From a bacterium (lineage in GTDB: Bacteria; Elusimicrobiota; Elusimicrobia; Elusimicrobiales; UBA9959), in assembly GCA_021811185.1 (NCBI GenBank), contig JAJZPL010000001.1, positions 62,001 to 126,000 of the forward strand: a stretch of 64,000 bases of DNA. Reading direction: 5' to 3'. Shown piece after piece: positions 26,672-34,898 of this stretch. The notes under the pieces were generated by a model. The model was not told the DNA's origin. It saw only the letters and a program-made list of their open reading frames with translations, and did not search any database. The translations under genes were made by a program, and so were the position numbers. Position 1 is the stretch's first letter. Each line of letters opens with the position of its first letter.

Positions 26672-28930
26672 ATGAAACACCTCAAATCCGTCTCAAAAAT
26701 TTTACTGGCGGCGGTCTTCGTTCCGCTTTTCTCCATAACGGGAGTGAGAGCGGCGGATCCTTCGTTCGACAGCGCGACGCCTGGCGGCGGTATTTCGATA
26801 GACGCGATAAAAGCGCAGGCGAAGGCGGACAACAAGACGCCGGTCCCTTCCACGTACGTCCCCAATACCGAACTTACCAATTTCTGGGGTAACCTTACGG
26901 CGGACACCAGGGATAAGCTCTGCAAGGCCGCCAATATCAAGGTGAACCAGAACGCCAACGTGATAGAACAGATCGGTATCGGCGGCGGGATCAAGCGCGA
27001 ATTCAAGAATTACCCCGATCAGCGCCTGGCCCTGCTGGACGAAATAGACCTAAAACTTAACATTAACCTCGGTACCGAGGTGCTGAACGTCCCCAACGTG
27101 GGGTCCGTGAGCGTCAATATCGGCGGCGGCATGGAAGGCAAGTCCATGGTAGTACGCCCGCTGGAGAACAACAGCTATTGCAAGAACCTGGGCATGCTGG
27201 TAAAGCTTTACGACATGAAGCTGGTCCTGCCGATGACCGCCAAGCGCATCAGCAAGATGGACGTTGGCGAGATCTGGAAGCTGCCCGTGGTGGTGCGCTA
27301 CAACTTCGGCATGGGCGTGGGCGCCAATATCGCCCAGGTCGTTACCGTTTCCATCGGCGCGGGCCAGACTAAGGAGCGCAAGCCCACCATCAGCCTGTTC
27401 AAGATGGATCCCAAGACCATCCGCGTGCGGTTCCGCGTGGACCACGTCACCGTCAGGAGCGTGGGCGCGCAGGCTAACACCATAGAGATCCCCGCCGGGG
27501 ATCTGGGCGTGATGCAGGGCGAGAACCTGATCGCCAACACGGTCAACCGGACCCTGGCCAGCCAGATCAACAAGTTCATAGCTTTCAAACTGGGCTACAG
27601 CTACGTAAGGGTGAGCGGCCAGAAACTGCTGCTCGAGTTCTACGTGGACCCCAACAACCAGGAGCAGGTGGAGAAGCTGGCCGAGTTCGCCAAGGGCAAC
27701 TTCGGCACCATCGAGAAGTTCGTAAAGATGGGCCTGCGCTTCGACCAGTTCTCCGAGGACAGCACCGCGCAGACCGGCGTGGGCGAGATCGAGGAGATGG
27801 CCGTCAGCGTGAGCTCGCAGATCGGGGCCACCAACACCTTCGCCGGCACCGACCATTACGATTCGCATGGCCACAACTTTAACATCACCATCCCGGTAAT
27901 CCACTCGCACCAGAGCAGCTGGACCTCGGCCTACCACCGCTACCAGTCGCTTAACGACGAGGGCGGCACCATCCACGTGCAGCAGAAGACCAAGGTCTCC
28001 AACGGGGACACCCTTAATCTCCCTTTCGCCGGCACGATGATCAAGTACAACTCGCAGAAGGACCTGTACGTGGTCAACAGGGAAAGCAAGACCGGCGCGG
28101 TGTCGCGCCCGGTGCTGCTGTACCAGAAGTACGAGGGTTTCGTGCGCCAGGGCGATCCTAAGGCGCGCCTGATGATAGACAACGCCAACAACGTGCTCAA
28201 GTACGCGGGCCGCCAGGGCAACGGCGTGGACACGTCCAACACGCTGCCTTCGGCGGACATCTTTCCCCCGCTGCCCGCGGTGGAGCATGACCCCTGGGAC
28301 CAGAACCCCCAGTCCGACCCGACCAAGACCTACCGGTCGGCCGTGATGTCGTTCAAACTGGTGTTCGCCGAGCAGGCGGTGCAGGACATCATCTTCGCCC
28401 CGGCCCAGATGATAGTGAAGTCCTTCATGAACGTGATGCGCGAGACCGAAGCCGCGATCATAGACAAAGTGATGGACCTGTTCACCGTCAACAAGAAGGG
28501 CGAAGTGGACTACGATTACAAGCAGGTGCAGAAGCGCCTGGGCGTGAGCTCGTTCGATAATAACGACGGCGGCACCAACCCGCTGGACGTGGTGCGCAAC
28601 CTCGCGTACGCGGCCACCAAGTTCCTCCAGAAGATCACCAGCGTTAAAGAGCAGTCCAACTGGAAAGCCCAGTCGGAACAGTTGGCCAACGTGGCTTCCA
28701 GCGGGGACATGAAGTACGAGGATTTCCTTAAAGTGGTGATCCAGCTGGTGGACGTAAAGAACATCTCCTCCGAGGTCTTCGTGCACACCGACAAGCGCGT
28801 GAAGGGCGAGCCCGACGTGACGCAGAACTATACGATGTTCAACACCCGCGAGAACGGGTTCGACAGCACCATCGCCGACGTGACCCAGATGCGCGAGCGG
28901 TTCGCGGACCCCTCGGACCTTACCGACTAA
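26672..28930 (+). CDS. Large secreted protein of unknown family
   Basis: 752 aa from ATG 26672, which puts the signal peptide (residues 1-25, ending VRA) at the N-terminus and fits the -10 box 6 nt upstream. The open frame extends 28 codons further but without a ribosome site. After a low-complexity 30 residues, residues about 90-350 look beta-rich (GSVSVNIGGGMEG, VVRYNFGMGVGANIAQ, VRFRVDHVTVRSV). A His/Asp-rich patch (DHYDSHGHNFN, IHSHQSSW, YHRY) around 395-430 could bind metal. The C-terminal 200 residues are helical. I recognise no family. Bounded downstream by a strong terminator, so monocistronic. Confidence 0.6.
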   Translation: MKHLKSVSKILLAAVFVPLFSITGVRAADPSFDSATPGGGISIDAIKAQAKADNKTPVPSTYVPNTELTNFWGNLTADTRDKLCKAANIKVNQNANVIEQIGIGGGIKREFKNYPDQRLALLDEIDLKLNINLGTEVLNVPNVGSVSVNIGGGMEGKSMVVRPLENNSYCKNLGMLVKLYDMKLVLPMTAKRISKMDVGEIWKLPVVVRYNFGMGVGANIAQVVTVSIGAGQTKERKPTISLFKMDPKTIRVRFRVDHVTVRSVGAQANTIEIPAGDLGVMQGENLIANTVNRTLASQINKFIAFKLGYSYVRVSGQKLLLEFYVDPNNQEQVEKLAEFAKGNFGTIEKFVKMGLRFDQFSEDSTAQTGVGEIEEMAVSVSSQIGATNTFAGTDHYDSHGHNFNITIPVIHSHQSSWTSAYHRYQSLNDEGGTIHVQQKTKVSNGDTLNLPFAGTMIKYNSQKDLYVVNRESKTGAVSRPVLLYQKYEGFVRQGDPKARLMIDNANNVLKYAGRQGNGVDTSNTLPSADIFPPLPAVEHDPWDQNPQSDPTKTYRSAVMSFKLVFAEQAVQDIIFAPAQMIVKSFMNVMRETEAAIIDKVMDLFTVNKKGEVDYDYKQVQKRLGVSSFDNNDGGTNPLDVVRNLAYAATKFLQKITSVKEQSNWKAQSEQLANVASSGDMKYEDFLKVVIQLVDVKNISSEVFVHTDKRVKGEPDVTQNYTMFNTRENGFDSTIADVTQMRERFADPSDLTD

Positions 28931-28950
28931 GGGTAGACCCGCCAAACAGA

Positions 28951-28985
28951 AGCGCCCCCCGGAGAACCCGGGGGGCGCTTTTTTT
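28951..28985. terminator. Strong hairpin terminator between convergent genes
   Basis: AGCGCCCCCCGG and CCGGGGGGCGCT form a stem with a short loop, followed by T residues, 21 nt after the stop at 28930 and just before the pyrB stop at 29002. Confidence 0.9.
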
Positions 28986-29001
28986 GCCGCCTCGGCGGGG
29001 C

Positions 29002-30066
29002 TTACCCTATTTTGCCGTCCACGCCGAAGATGTGCGCCATCAGCGCGGCCCGTGCCCACATGCCGTTGCGCTCCTGCCTCCAGAACACGGCGCGCGGGTC
29101 CTCGTCCACCGCCACCTCTATCTCGTGGCGGCGCGGCAGCGGGTGCATGATGACGCAGGTCTTTTTAATGAGGTCCAGGTGTTCCTTTCTGAAGTAGAAG
29201 GGGGAGTAATCCACCGCCCTGGACTCGCCGGCCTTGTCGTGCTCGTCCTGGATGCGGGTCATGTAGATGGCGTCCGCGGTCTTCATCACGCCCCGGAAAT
29301 CCTCGGTTTCCGTGAACGGGATGTCGTGGCGCTTCAGGAACTCCAGGATGTCCGGCTCCATGCGGAACTCCTTGGGCGAGACGAAGGAGAGCGAGATCCC
29401 CTTGTAGTTCCTCATCAGGTAGGAGAGCGAGCGCACCGTGCGCCCGCGTTTCAGGTCGCCCACCATCACTATGTGCTTGTTGTCTATGTCGCCTTCGAAG
29501 CTGCGGTAGAGCGTGTAGACGTCCAGCAGGGCCTGCGTGGGGTGCTGGTCCTTGCCGGAGCCGCCGCTCACTATGGGCACCGGGCGGCCGGTGCGGTTCA
29601 TCAGCCAGGCGGTCTTCTCCACGAAGCCGGGGGCCGGGTGGCGCATGATGATCATGTCCACGTAGCTTGAGAAGGTGCGCACGGTGTCCTCGGGGGTTTC
29701 GCCTTTCACCTCGGAGGAGGTGGAGGTGTCGCGGATCTCGGAGGTCTTGATGCCCAGGATATGGCACGCGTTCAGGAAGGACATGAACGTGCGGGTGGAA
29801 GGCTGTACGAAGTAGAGCATGGCCCTTTTATGGGAGAGCAGGCCGGCCACGTGGTCGGCGCCGTCCTTCGTCTGCGTGACCTTGCGCAGTTTGTCGGCGG
29901 TCCGGAACAGGCCGGTCAGCAGGTCCGGGTTCAGCTGCTGGGCGAAGAGGCAGTCGTAAAGACGGCCGTCGCCGGAGGAGAAGAAGGGGATCTTTTCGGA
30001 GATGGGGCGGGGATAGAAATTCTCCCAGTCCGGCTGAACGCTGGTCATGGCCTGAGTTCTCTGCAT
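29002..30066 (-). CDS. pyrB: Aspartate carbamoyltransferase
   Basis: 354 aa, about 40 residues longer than typical catalytic chains because of an N-terminal extension. It joins carbamoyl phosphate and aspartate in pyrimidine synthesis. The carbamoyl-phosphate loop is QPSTRTFMSF, the second conserved segments are DQHPTQALLDVYTL, MVGDLKRGRTVRS and IMHPLPRRHEI. No pyrI regulatory chain or other pyr gene is adjacent. AAGGAGA ribosome site before ATG 30066; ATG 30048 is an alternative. Confidence 0.92.
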   Translation of the reverse strand: MQRTQAMTSVQPDWENFYPRPISEKIPFFSSGDGRLYDCLFAQQLNPDLLTGLFRTADKLRKVTQTKDGADHVAGLLSHKRAMLYFVQPSTRTFMSFLNACHILGIKTSEIRDTSTSSEVKGETPEDTVRTFSSYVDMIIMRHPAPGFVEKTAWLMNRTGRPVPIVSGGSGKDQHPTQALLDVYTLYRSFEGDIDNKHIVMVGDLKRGRTVRSLSYLMRNYKGISLSFVSPKEFRMEPDILEFLKRHDIPFTETEDFRGVMKTADAIYMTRIQDEHDKAGESRAVDYSPFYFRKEHLDLIKKTCVIMHPLPRRHEIEVAVDEDPRAVFWRQERNGMWARAALMAHIFGVDGKIG

Positions 30067-30110
30067 TTTATCTCCTTGTCCGGTTTTGGGCGTGAGGGGC
30101 TTACAGGATA

Positions 30111-30116
30111 ATTATA
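30111..30116 (-). promoter_or_regulatory. -10 box TATAAT for pyrB
   Basis: On the minus strand TATAAT lies about 45 nt before the pyrB start, in the short divergent gap with 30155. The leader holds the AAGGAGA site. No attenuator hairpin is visible. Confidence 0.5.
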
Positions 30117-30136
30117 TTAAAAAACGTCCGCGCCGA

Positions 30137-30142
30137 TATTAT
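30137..30142 (+). promoter_or_regulatory. -10-like box TATTAT before the 30155 gene
   Basis: TATTAT is 12 nt upstream of ATG 30155; a transcript starting about 6-7 nt later would have a leader too short for a ribosome site. Confidence 0.4.
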
Positions 30143-30154
30143 AGAATTAAGAAC

Positions 30155-31918
30155 ATGCCGGACCGCGAAAGGATCTACAACATACTGGGCTGGGGCGCTT
30201 TCGCTTTCGCCTGCTCGGTTTTTTTCCTGCCGATCATAAACCCCGATATCTTCTGGCACCTTTCGGCCGGCCGCTATACGCTGGCCCATTTCGGCCCGCC
30301 GCGGACGGATTTCCTGTCCTGGCCCATGGCCGGCAGGGAATGGGTGGATTTCGAATGGCTGCCCCAGGTTTTATATTACCTCCTCTACAAAGCCGGCGGG
30401 TTCAGGGCGCTGCTCTTTTTCAAGGCCGGCCTGCTGGTCCTCACGCTGCTGGCGTTCCGCTCCCTGATAGTGCTTTACGGCCGCCGCGCGCTGGCGTGGC
30501 TGGTGCTGCCTTTCTTCGCAGCCGGCATCATAACCAACAGCGACCTGCGCCCCGAAAATTTTACGCTGCTGTTCTTCGTGCTGACGCTGTACGCGCTGGA
30601 GAAGAGCCGCCTCGGCGCCATCCCCGCAGGGAATAAATTCAAGGCCGCGTTCTTCGCCTTCTTCGTCCTGTGGACCAATATCCACGCGGGCTACCTGTAC
30701 GGCCTGGCGCTGATCGGTCTTTACGCCGCCGGGGAATTCTTCGAGGAGGAGCTGCCGTACGTCTACGGGAAGGCGCCGTTCGCGCGGCCGGTAAAAAGCC
30801 TGGAGTACCTCAGGTTCTTCTTCCTGGGCCTGGCCGCCAGCCTCGTGAACCCCTACGGCTGGAAGATCTACTCGGTGATGGCCAACCACCAGAAGTACAT
30901 GGACACCCTGCAGGAATACATTCAGGAATGGACCACCTTCGACCTGACCAACGCCTACCAGTGGCCGTACATCCTGGCGCTGCTGTTCGTGATGGGCGCC
31001 TTCGCTTTCTTCGTGCTGCGCAGGAAGCGCCCCGTCTACACCCACTTCGCCTGCCTTCTCTATTTCCTCTGGGCCTCGGCCAACCACGCGCGCCATATCC
31101 CCTTCTTCATCATCGTCGGGCTGGCTTTCACGCTGTCGCTGCCCTGGGGGGAGTTTCCCGTCTCGAAACTGAAGCGGGCTTTATTGCTGGCCGGCGCGGC
31201 GCTCTGGCTGTTCCTGAACTTCTGGTTCTACAATAATTTTATCTGGACCCAGTACACCGGCAAGGCCACGCAGTTCAAGTGGGGCTCCGACGGGCTGGCC
31301 GCCTTCCTGAAAAACTCCGGGCCCGTGCTTTCCGGCCTGAGGCTTTTTAACCCGTGGGGCTGGGGCGGCTGGCTGGGCTGGGAACTGGGCCCGGACTATA
31401 AGGTTTTTATCGACGGGCGCTATCTCTTCCACGACCGTATCGTAGAGACCGTAGAAGCGCGCAGCGGCTCCCGCGGCTGGCAGAACCTGATAAACAAGTA
31501 TAAACTGGACCTGATGCTGATCACCCTGGACGAGCCAAAGATCCCGGTGAAGCAGAAGCTGCTCAACGGCAAAACCACCATGTTCTGGCGCCCGGCCTAC
31601 CTGATGTACCTGCCGCACAAGGACTGGGCGGTGATCTACTGGGACTATTCCGTGGCCGCTGTGGTGCGCCGCTCGGCCGTGCCGGCGGCCTGGCTGGCCG
31701 AACGGGAATATCGCTACCTGCGGCCCGCCGACAGCCTGAACCTCGTGGCGCCGCTGCTGGCCGGCGAACTGCCCCTTTCGACCGTGAAAAAAGAAATGCG
31801 GCGCTATGTCCGCTTTCATAAGGCCGGCGGCGTTAATTCCGTGAACGGGGACGTTATGAATTTCGTGGCCGGGCTGGAAAAGATCTGCGCCGCGAAGGGG
31901 GCTAAATGCGCGAAGTGA
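30155..31918 (+). CDS. Polytopic membrane protein, GT-C-like
   Basis: 587 aa from ATG 30155, which begins the first helix-bearing segment; upstream in-frame codons overlap the promoter. About ten membrane helices cover residues 10-400, and a soluble domain of about 190 residues follows. The first extracytoplasmic loop has NPDIFWHLSAGRYTL and WPMAGREWVDFEWLPQ, a layout common in a widespread bacterial group resembling GT-C lipid-linked sugar transferases. Substrate is unknown. The stop overlaps the start of the MFS gene. Confidence 0.6.
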   Translation: MPDRERIYNILGWGAFAFACSVFFLPIINPDIFWHLSAGRYTLAHFGPPRTDFLSWPMAGREWVDFEWLPQVLYYLLYKAGGFRALLFFKAGLLVLTLLAFRSLIVLYGRRALAWLVLPFFAAGIITNSDLRPENFTLLFFVLTLYALEKSRLGAIPAGNKFKAAFFAFFVLWTNIHAGYLYGLALIGLYAAGEFFEEELPYVYGKAPFARPVKSLEYLRFFFLGLAASLVNPYGWKIYSVMANHQKYMDTLQEYIQEWTTFDLTNAYQWPYILALLFVMGAFAFFVLRRKRPVYTHFACLLYFLWASANHARHIPFFIIVGLAFTLSLPWGEFPVSKLKRALLLAGAALWLFLNFWFYNNFIWTQYTGKATQFKWGSDGLAAFLKNSGPVLSGLRLFNPWGWGGWLGWELGPDYKVFIDGRYLFHDRIVETVEARSGSRGWQNLINKYKLDLMLITLDEPKIPVKQKLLNGKTTMFWRPAYLMYLPHKDWAVIYWDYSVAAVVRRSAVPAAWLAEREYRYLRPADSLNLVAPLLAGELPLSTVKKEMRRYVRFHKAGGVNSVNGDVMNFVAGLEKICAAKGAKCAK

Positions 31919-33141
31919 TCGCGGAAGTCAAGGCGCACCCGCTGGCCCTGTTCGCCGATTTCCGCAGGCTTTTCGCCGGGCGCGTGGTTTCCGCCGTGGG
32001 GGACAAGTTCTTTTCCATCGCCGTAGCCTGGTGGGTGCTCACCGAGGCCGGCGCCAACTCCAAGCTGCACCTGGGGCTGATCATGGCGGTGAACGTGCTG
32101 CCGGTGGTGGTGTTCGGGCCGCTGCTGGGCACGCTGTCCGACCGCTCCAATAAGAGGCGCGTGATGCTGGCCGCCGACGCCGCCCGCGCCGCCCTGGTGC
32201 TGGCGCTGGCCGTGCTGCTCTGGAGCGGCCGCCTGAGCCTGTACTGGCTCTACGCCATCTGTTTTTTGATCTCCGGCTTCGGGCCGCTGTTCGAGTCCGC
32301 CGTAGCCGCCTCCATCTTCCGGCTAACCTCGCCCGAAAAAATGCCGCAGGCCGTGGCCACGGATTCCTCCGTGCTGCAGCTGTCCAACGTTATCGGCTCG
32401 GCGCTGGGCAGCGTGCTGATGGCGGCCGTAGGCGTAGCGGGGGCTTTCCTGTTCAACGCCGCCGGCTACATGGCGTCTTTCGCCGCGGTGTGGGGGATAA
32501 AGACCGGGCTGGAGCCCGAAGGCCGCGTGGACAGTTCTTTCATCTCGGAATTCAGGGAGGGGCTGGCTTATACTTTCGGGAACAAGCCCATCCTGGCCCT
32601 GATCCTGTCCTTCGCTACGTTCAACTTCTTCGTGTCTCCGATCCTGATCCTGATCCCGATGATCGTGAAGTTCACGCTGAGGGAATCCGTCACCTGGCTG
32701 GCCGTCTTCGAGGCCTTCTTCGCGCTGGGCTCGGCGTCGCTGGCGGTGGGGCTGAGTTTTAAGAAGTCTTACGGGAGCATTTACGGGTGGCTGTTCGCCT
32801 CGCTGCTGCTGGTGGGGCTGTCTTTCGGCGGGCTGTATTTCACGGCCAACAAGTACGCGGCCTGCGCGCTGCTGTTCGCCGCGGGCGCGGCGCTGGGGGG
32901 CGGCAACACCATCGCCATCACGCTGTTCCAGGCCACCGTGCCCGACGCCATGAAAGGCCGGTTCTTCTCGGTGCTGACCACGCTGGCCTATGCCGTGATG
33001 CCGCTCGCCTTCATGACGAACGGTTTCCTGGCCGATAGATTTTCCGTGGGTTTCTGCCTGGCTTTCAACGCCGCCGCCGTGCTGGCGCTGTCCTGCGTGG
33101 TGCTGGTCATTCCGCGCGTCGAATACAGGGCTCAGCCCTGA
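31906..33141 (+). CDS. MFS transporter, MFS_3/EntS-like exporter
   Basis: 411 aa with 12 predicted helices. The A-motif-like loop GTLSDRSNKRRVMLAAD between helices 2 and 3 and the N-terminal FRRLFAGRVVSAVGD are characteristic of the MFS_3 exporters (enterobactin/macrolide type). It should export a small molecule by proton antiport. Overlaps the previous membrane protein by 13 nt, so coupled with it. Its 3' end overlaps the convergent cyclase gene by 10 nt. Confidence 0.85.
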   Translation: MREVIAEVKAHPLALFADFRRLFAGRVVSAVGDKFFSIAVAWWVLTEAGANSKLHLGLIMAVNVLPVVVFGPLLGTLSDRSNKRRVMLAADAARAALVLALAVLLWSGRLSLYWLYAICFLISGFGPLFESAVAASIFRLTSPEKMPQAVATDSSVLQLSNVIGSALGSVLMAAVGVAGAFLFNAAGYMASFAAVWGIKTGLEPEGRVDSSFISEFREGLAYTFGNKPILALILSFATFNFFVSPILILIPMIVKFTLRESVTWLAVFEAFFALGSASLAVGLSFKKSYGSIYGWLFASLLLVGLSFGGLYFTANKYAACALLFAAGAALGGGNTIAITLFQATVPDAMKGRFFSVLTTLAYAVMPLAFMTNGFLADRFSVGFCLAFNAAAVLALSCVVLVIPRVEYRAQP

Positions 33142-34100
33142 ACCACCTGGGTGTCGGTCAGCAGGTCGTGCCAGGTGCGGTGGTCCTTCTCCCAAACAGC
33201 CCAAATATAGCCTAACCCCGCGGGGAGGGCCGAAAGCACGCCGAGGACGCCGCGCCAGAACGCCCGTTTCGGCGCGAGCCCGGTGGAGAGGTCTATCAGC
33301 CGGAGCTTCATGATCAGCATGCCCGGGGTGGCCCCTTTCTTTTTAATGAACACGGCCTGGTAGACGGCCCAGAACAGGATAGCGAACGGAAGCCCCGAGA
33401 CGCGCCCCCTGAACAGCAGGTGCTCGATCACCGCGAAGATAAAGACGTCGATGAAAAGCGAGACGGCCCTGGGAAAGAACCCGGCGGGCGCGCCTTTGGC
33501 CGGCGGCGCGGCGGGCGCCTCCGCCGCCGGGGCGGCGGGTAGAGCGGCGGAGGGAGCCTGCTCCCGCGGCTGCCCGCCTACGGGCACTTCCCTGAGCACG
33601 CGGAAAACCTTTATCTTCTCGGGGATGCCCTTGAACTGGCGGTAGCCGATCTCGCTCGAGGGCACTTCCTTCTTATTCATCGCCAGGTAGACGGCCTCGG
33701 TGAAGAAGACCTCGCCGGCCTCGGCGATGCTCTCCAGGCGGGAGGTGATGTTGACCGCGTCGCCGTAGATGTCGCCGTCGTCGTGGATGGCCACCTCGCC
33801 GGAGTTGATCGCGATGCGGATCTCGATCTTCTCCTCGTGGTTCTTGTCGGCGTTGTGGGCCTTCAGCACCTGCTGGATCTCCACGCCGCAGATCACGGCG
33901 TCGGTGGGGCTGTTGAAGGCCACCAGGAAAGCGTCGCCGATGGTCTTGACCAGGCGGCCGCCGAATTTGAGGATGACGGGCAGCACCAGTTCGCGGTGCT
34001 TGGCGAGCATCTCCTGGGTCTCGGCCCTGGAAAAGCCGGCGGTCTTGGACGTGAAGCCCTTTATGTCCGTCAGCATGATGGCGATGGTGCGCGTTTCCAT
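33132..34100 (-). CDS. Class III adenylate cyclase domain fused to an RDD membrane domain
   Basis: 322 aa. Residues 1-170 are a class III nucleotide cyclase: metal-binding D12 (LTDIKGFT) and D56 (TIGDAFL), K52 and D114 as adenine-selecting pair, N117 and R121 (GDAVNITSR) for the transition state. All catalytic residues are present, so cAMP formation is predicted. A Pro/Ala-rich linker (about 175-205) joins an RDD domain (about 206-320) with three membrane helices and the characteristic GATPGMLIMKLRLID and WHDLLTDT ends. An AGGAGG ribosome site precedes it. It follows NIF3 by 25 nt. Confidence 0.88.
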   Translation of the reverse strand: METRTIAIMLTDIKGFTSKTAGFSRAETQEMLAKHRELVLPVILKFGGRLVKTIGDAFLVAFNSPTDAVICGVEIQQVLKAHNADKNHEEKIEIRIAINSGEVAIHDDGDIYGDAVNITSRLESIAEAGEVFFTEAVYLAMNKKEVPSSEIGYRQFKGIPEKIKVFRVLREVPVGGQPREQAPSAALPAAPAAEAPAAPPAKGAPAGFFPRAVSLFIDVFIFAVIEHLLFRGRVSGLPFAILFWAVYQAVFIKKKGATPGMLIMKLRLIDLSTGLAPKRAFWRGVLGVLSALPAGLGYIWAVWEKDHRTWHDLLTDTQVVQG

Positions 34101-34125
34101 GTTCCTCCTGCGCAGCCCGGCCCGC

Positions 34126-34881
34126 TCAGGCGGGGTTCGGGATGTCTATGAATTCGGTCTTTACTTTGAACTTCTTTTCGAGCGCGGCCGCCAGCGCGGT
34201 CACGCCGGGCTTTTCCGTGTTGTAATGGCCCGCCGCTATGAAATTGGAGCGGGTTTCCCGGGCGTATTCCTGTGTCTGTTCGGAAACCTCGCCGGTGACG
34301 TACAGGTCCAGGCCGGCCGTCACGGCCTGCCCGAACATCCCGGCCGCGCCGCCGCTGACCACGCCCACCGTGCGTATCTTTTCCGTTCCGAACCTGAAGC
34401 ACAGCGGCTCCGCGTCGAGTTTCAGGGCCAGCGCCGCGGCCACGGCGCCCATCGCGAGGGGCTTCGGGAACGTGCCGCTGAAACCGATGGTTTCTCCTTC
34501 GTAGGAGCCGAAAGGCTTGAGTTTCCCCGCGCCCAGCATCCGGAGCAGGGTGGAATTATTGCCCACGGCCGGGTTCTTGTCTAGCGGCAGGTGCCAGGCG
34601 CACAGGGACATGCCGCTGGCGAAAAGGGCTTCCAGCTTGCGCTTGAAGGGGCCGGCGAAGGTTACGGGCTTCCCCCAGAGCAGGCCGTGGTGGACGATCA
34701 GCATGTCGGCGCCGCCGTCGGCCGCGCGCCTGATGCATTCCAGCGACGCGGAAACGCCGAAGGCTATCTTCTTCACCGGGGCGCGGCCTTCGCACTGCAG
34801 GCCGTTCTGCGATGCGTCCTTTATGTTCCCGGAGTCCAGGAATGAATTCGTGAAAGAAACTATCGTGTCCCTGTCGGCCAT
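34126..34881 (-). CDS. NIF3/YbgI-family dinuclear metal protein
   Basis: 251 aa. The metal-binding residues of the family are visible: HH in LIVHHGLLWG, H in AWHLPLDKN, and H and E in AAGHYNTEKPG near the C-terminus. Members are hexameric toroids, often annotated as GTP cyclohydrolase I type 2 homologs, with unclear function. Good GGAGG site before ATG. It sits between the secreted deacetylase-like protein and the cyclase-RDD gene. Confidence 0.88.
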   Translation of the reverse strand: MADRDTIVSFTNSFLDSGNIKDASQNGLQCEGRAPVKKIAFGVSASLECIRRAADGGADMLIVHHGLLWGKPVTFAGPFKRKLEALFASGMSLCAWHLPLDKNPAVGNNSTLLRMLGAGKLKPFGSYEGETIGFSGTFPKPLAMGAVAAALALKLDAEPLCFRFGTEKIRTVGVVSGGAAGMFGQAVTAGLDLYVTGEVSEQTQEYARETRSNFIAAGHYNTEKPGVTALAAALEKKFKVKTEFIDIPNPA

Positions 34882-34898
34882 GCCGCCCTCCTTAACCC

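Noticed and set aside
27050-29059. 669-codon minus-strand open frame opposite the large secreted protein
   Set aside because: It is Val/His/Ala-biased, runs through the terminator at 28951-28985 and lacks any domain; the plus-strand reading has a signal peptide and promoter.
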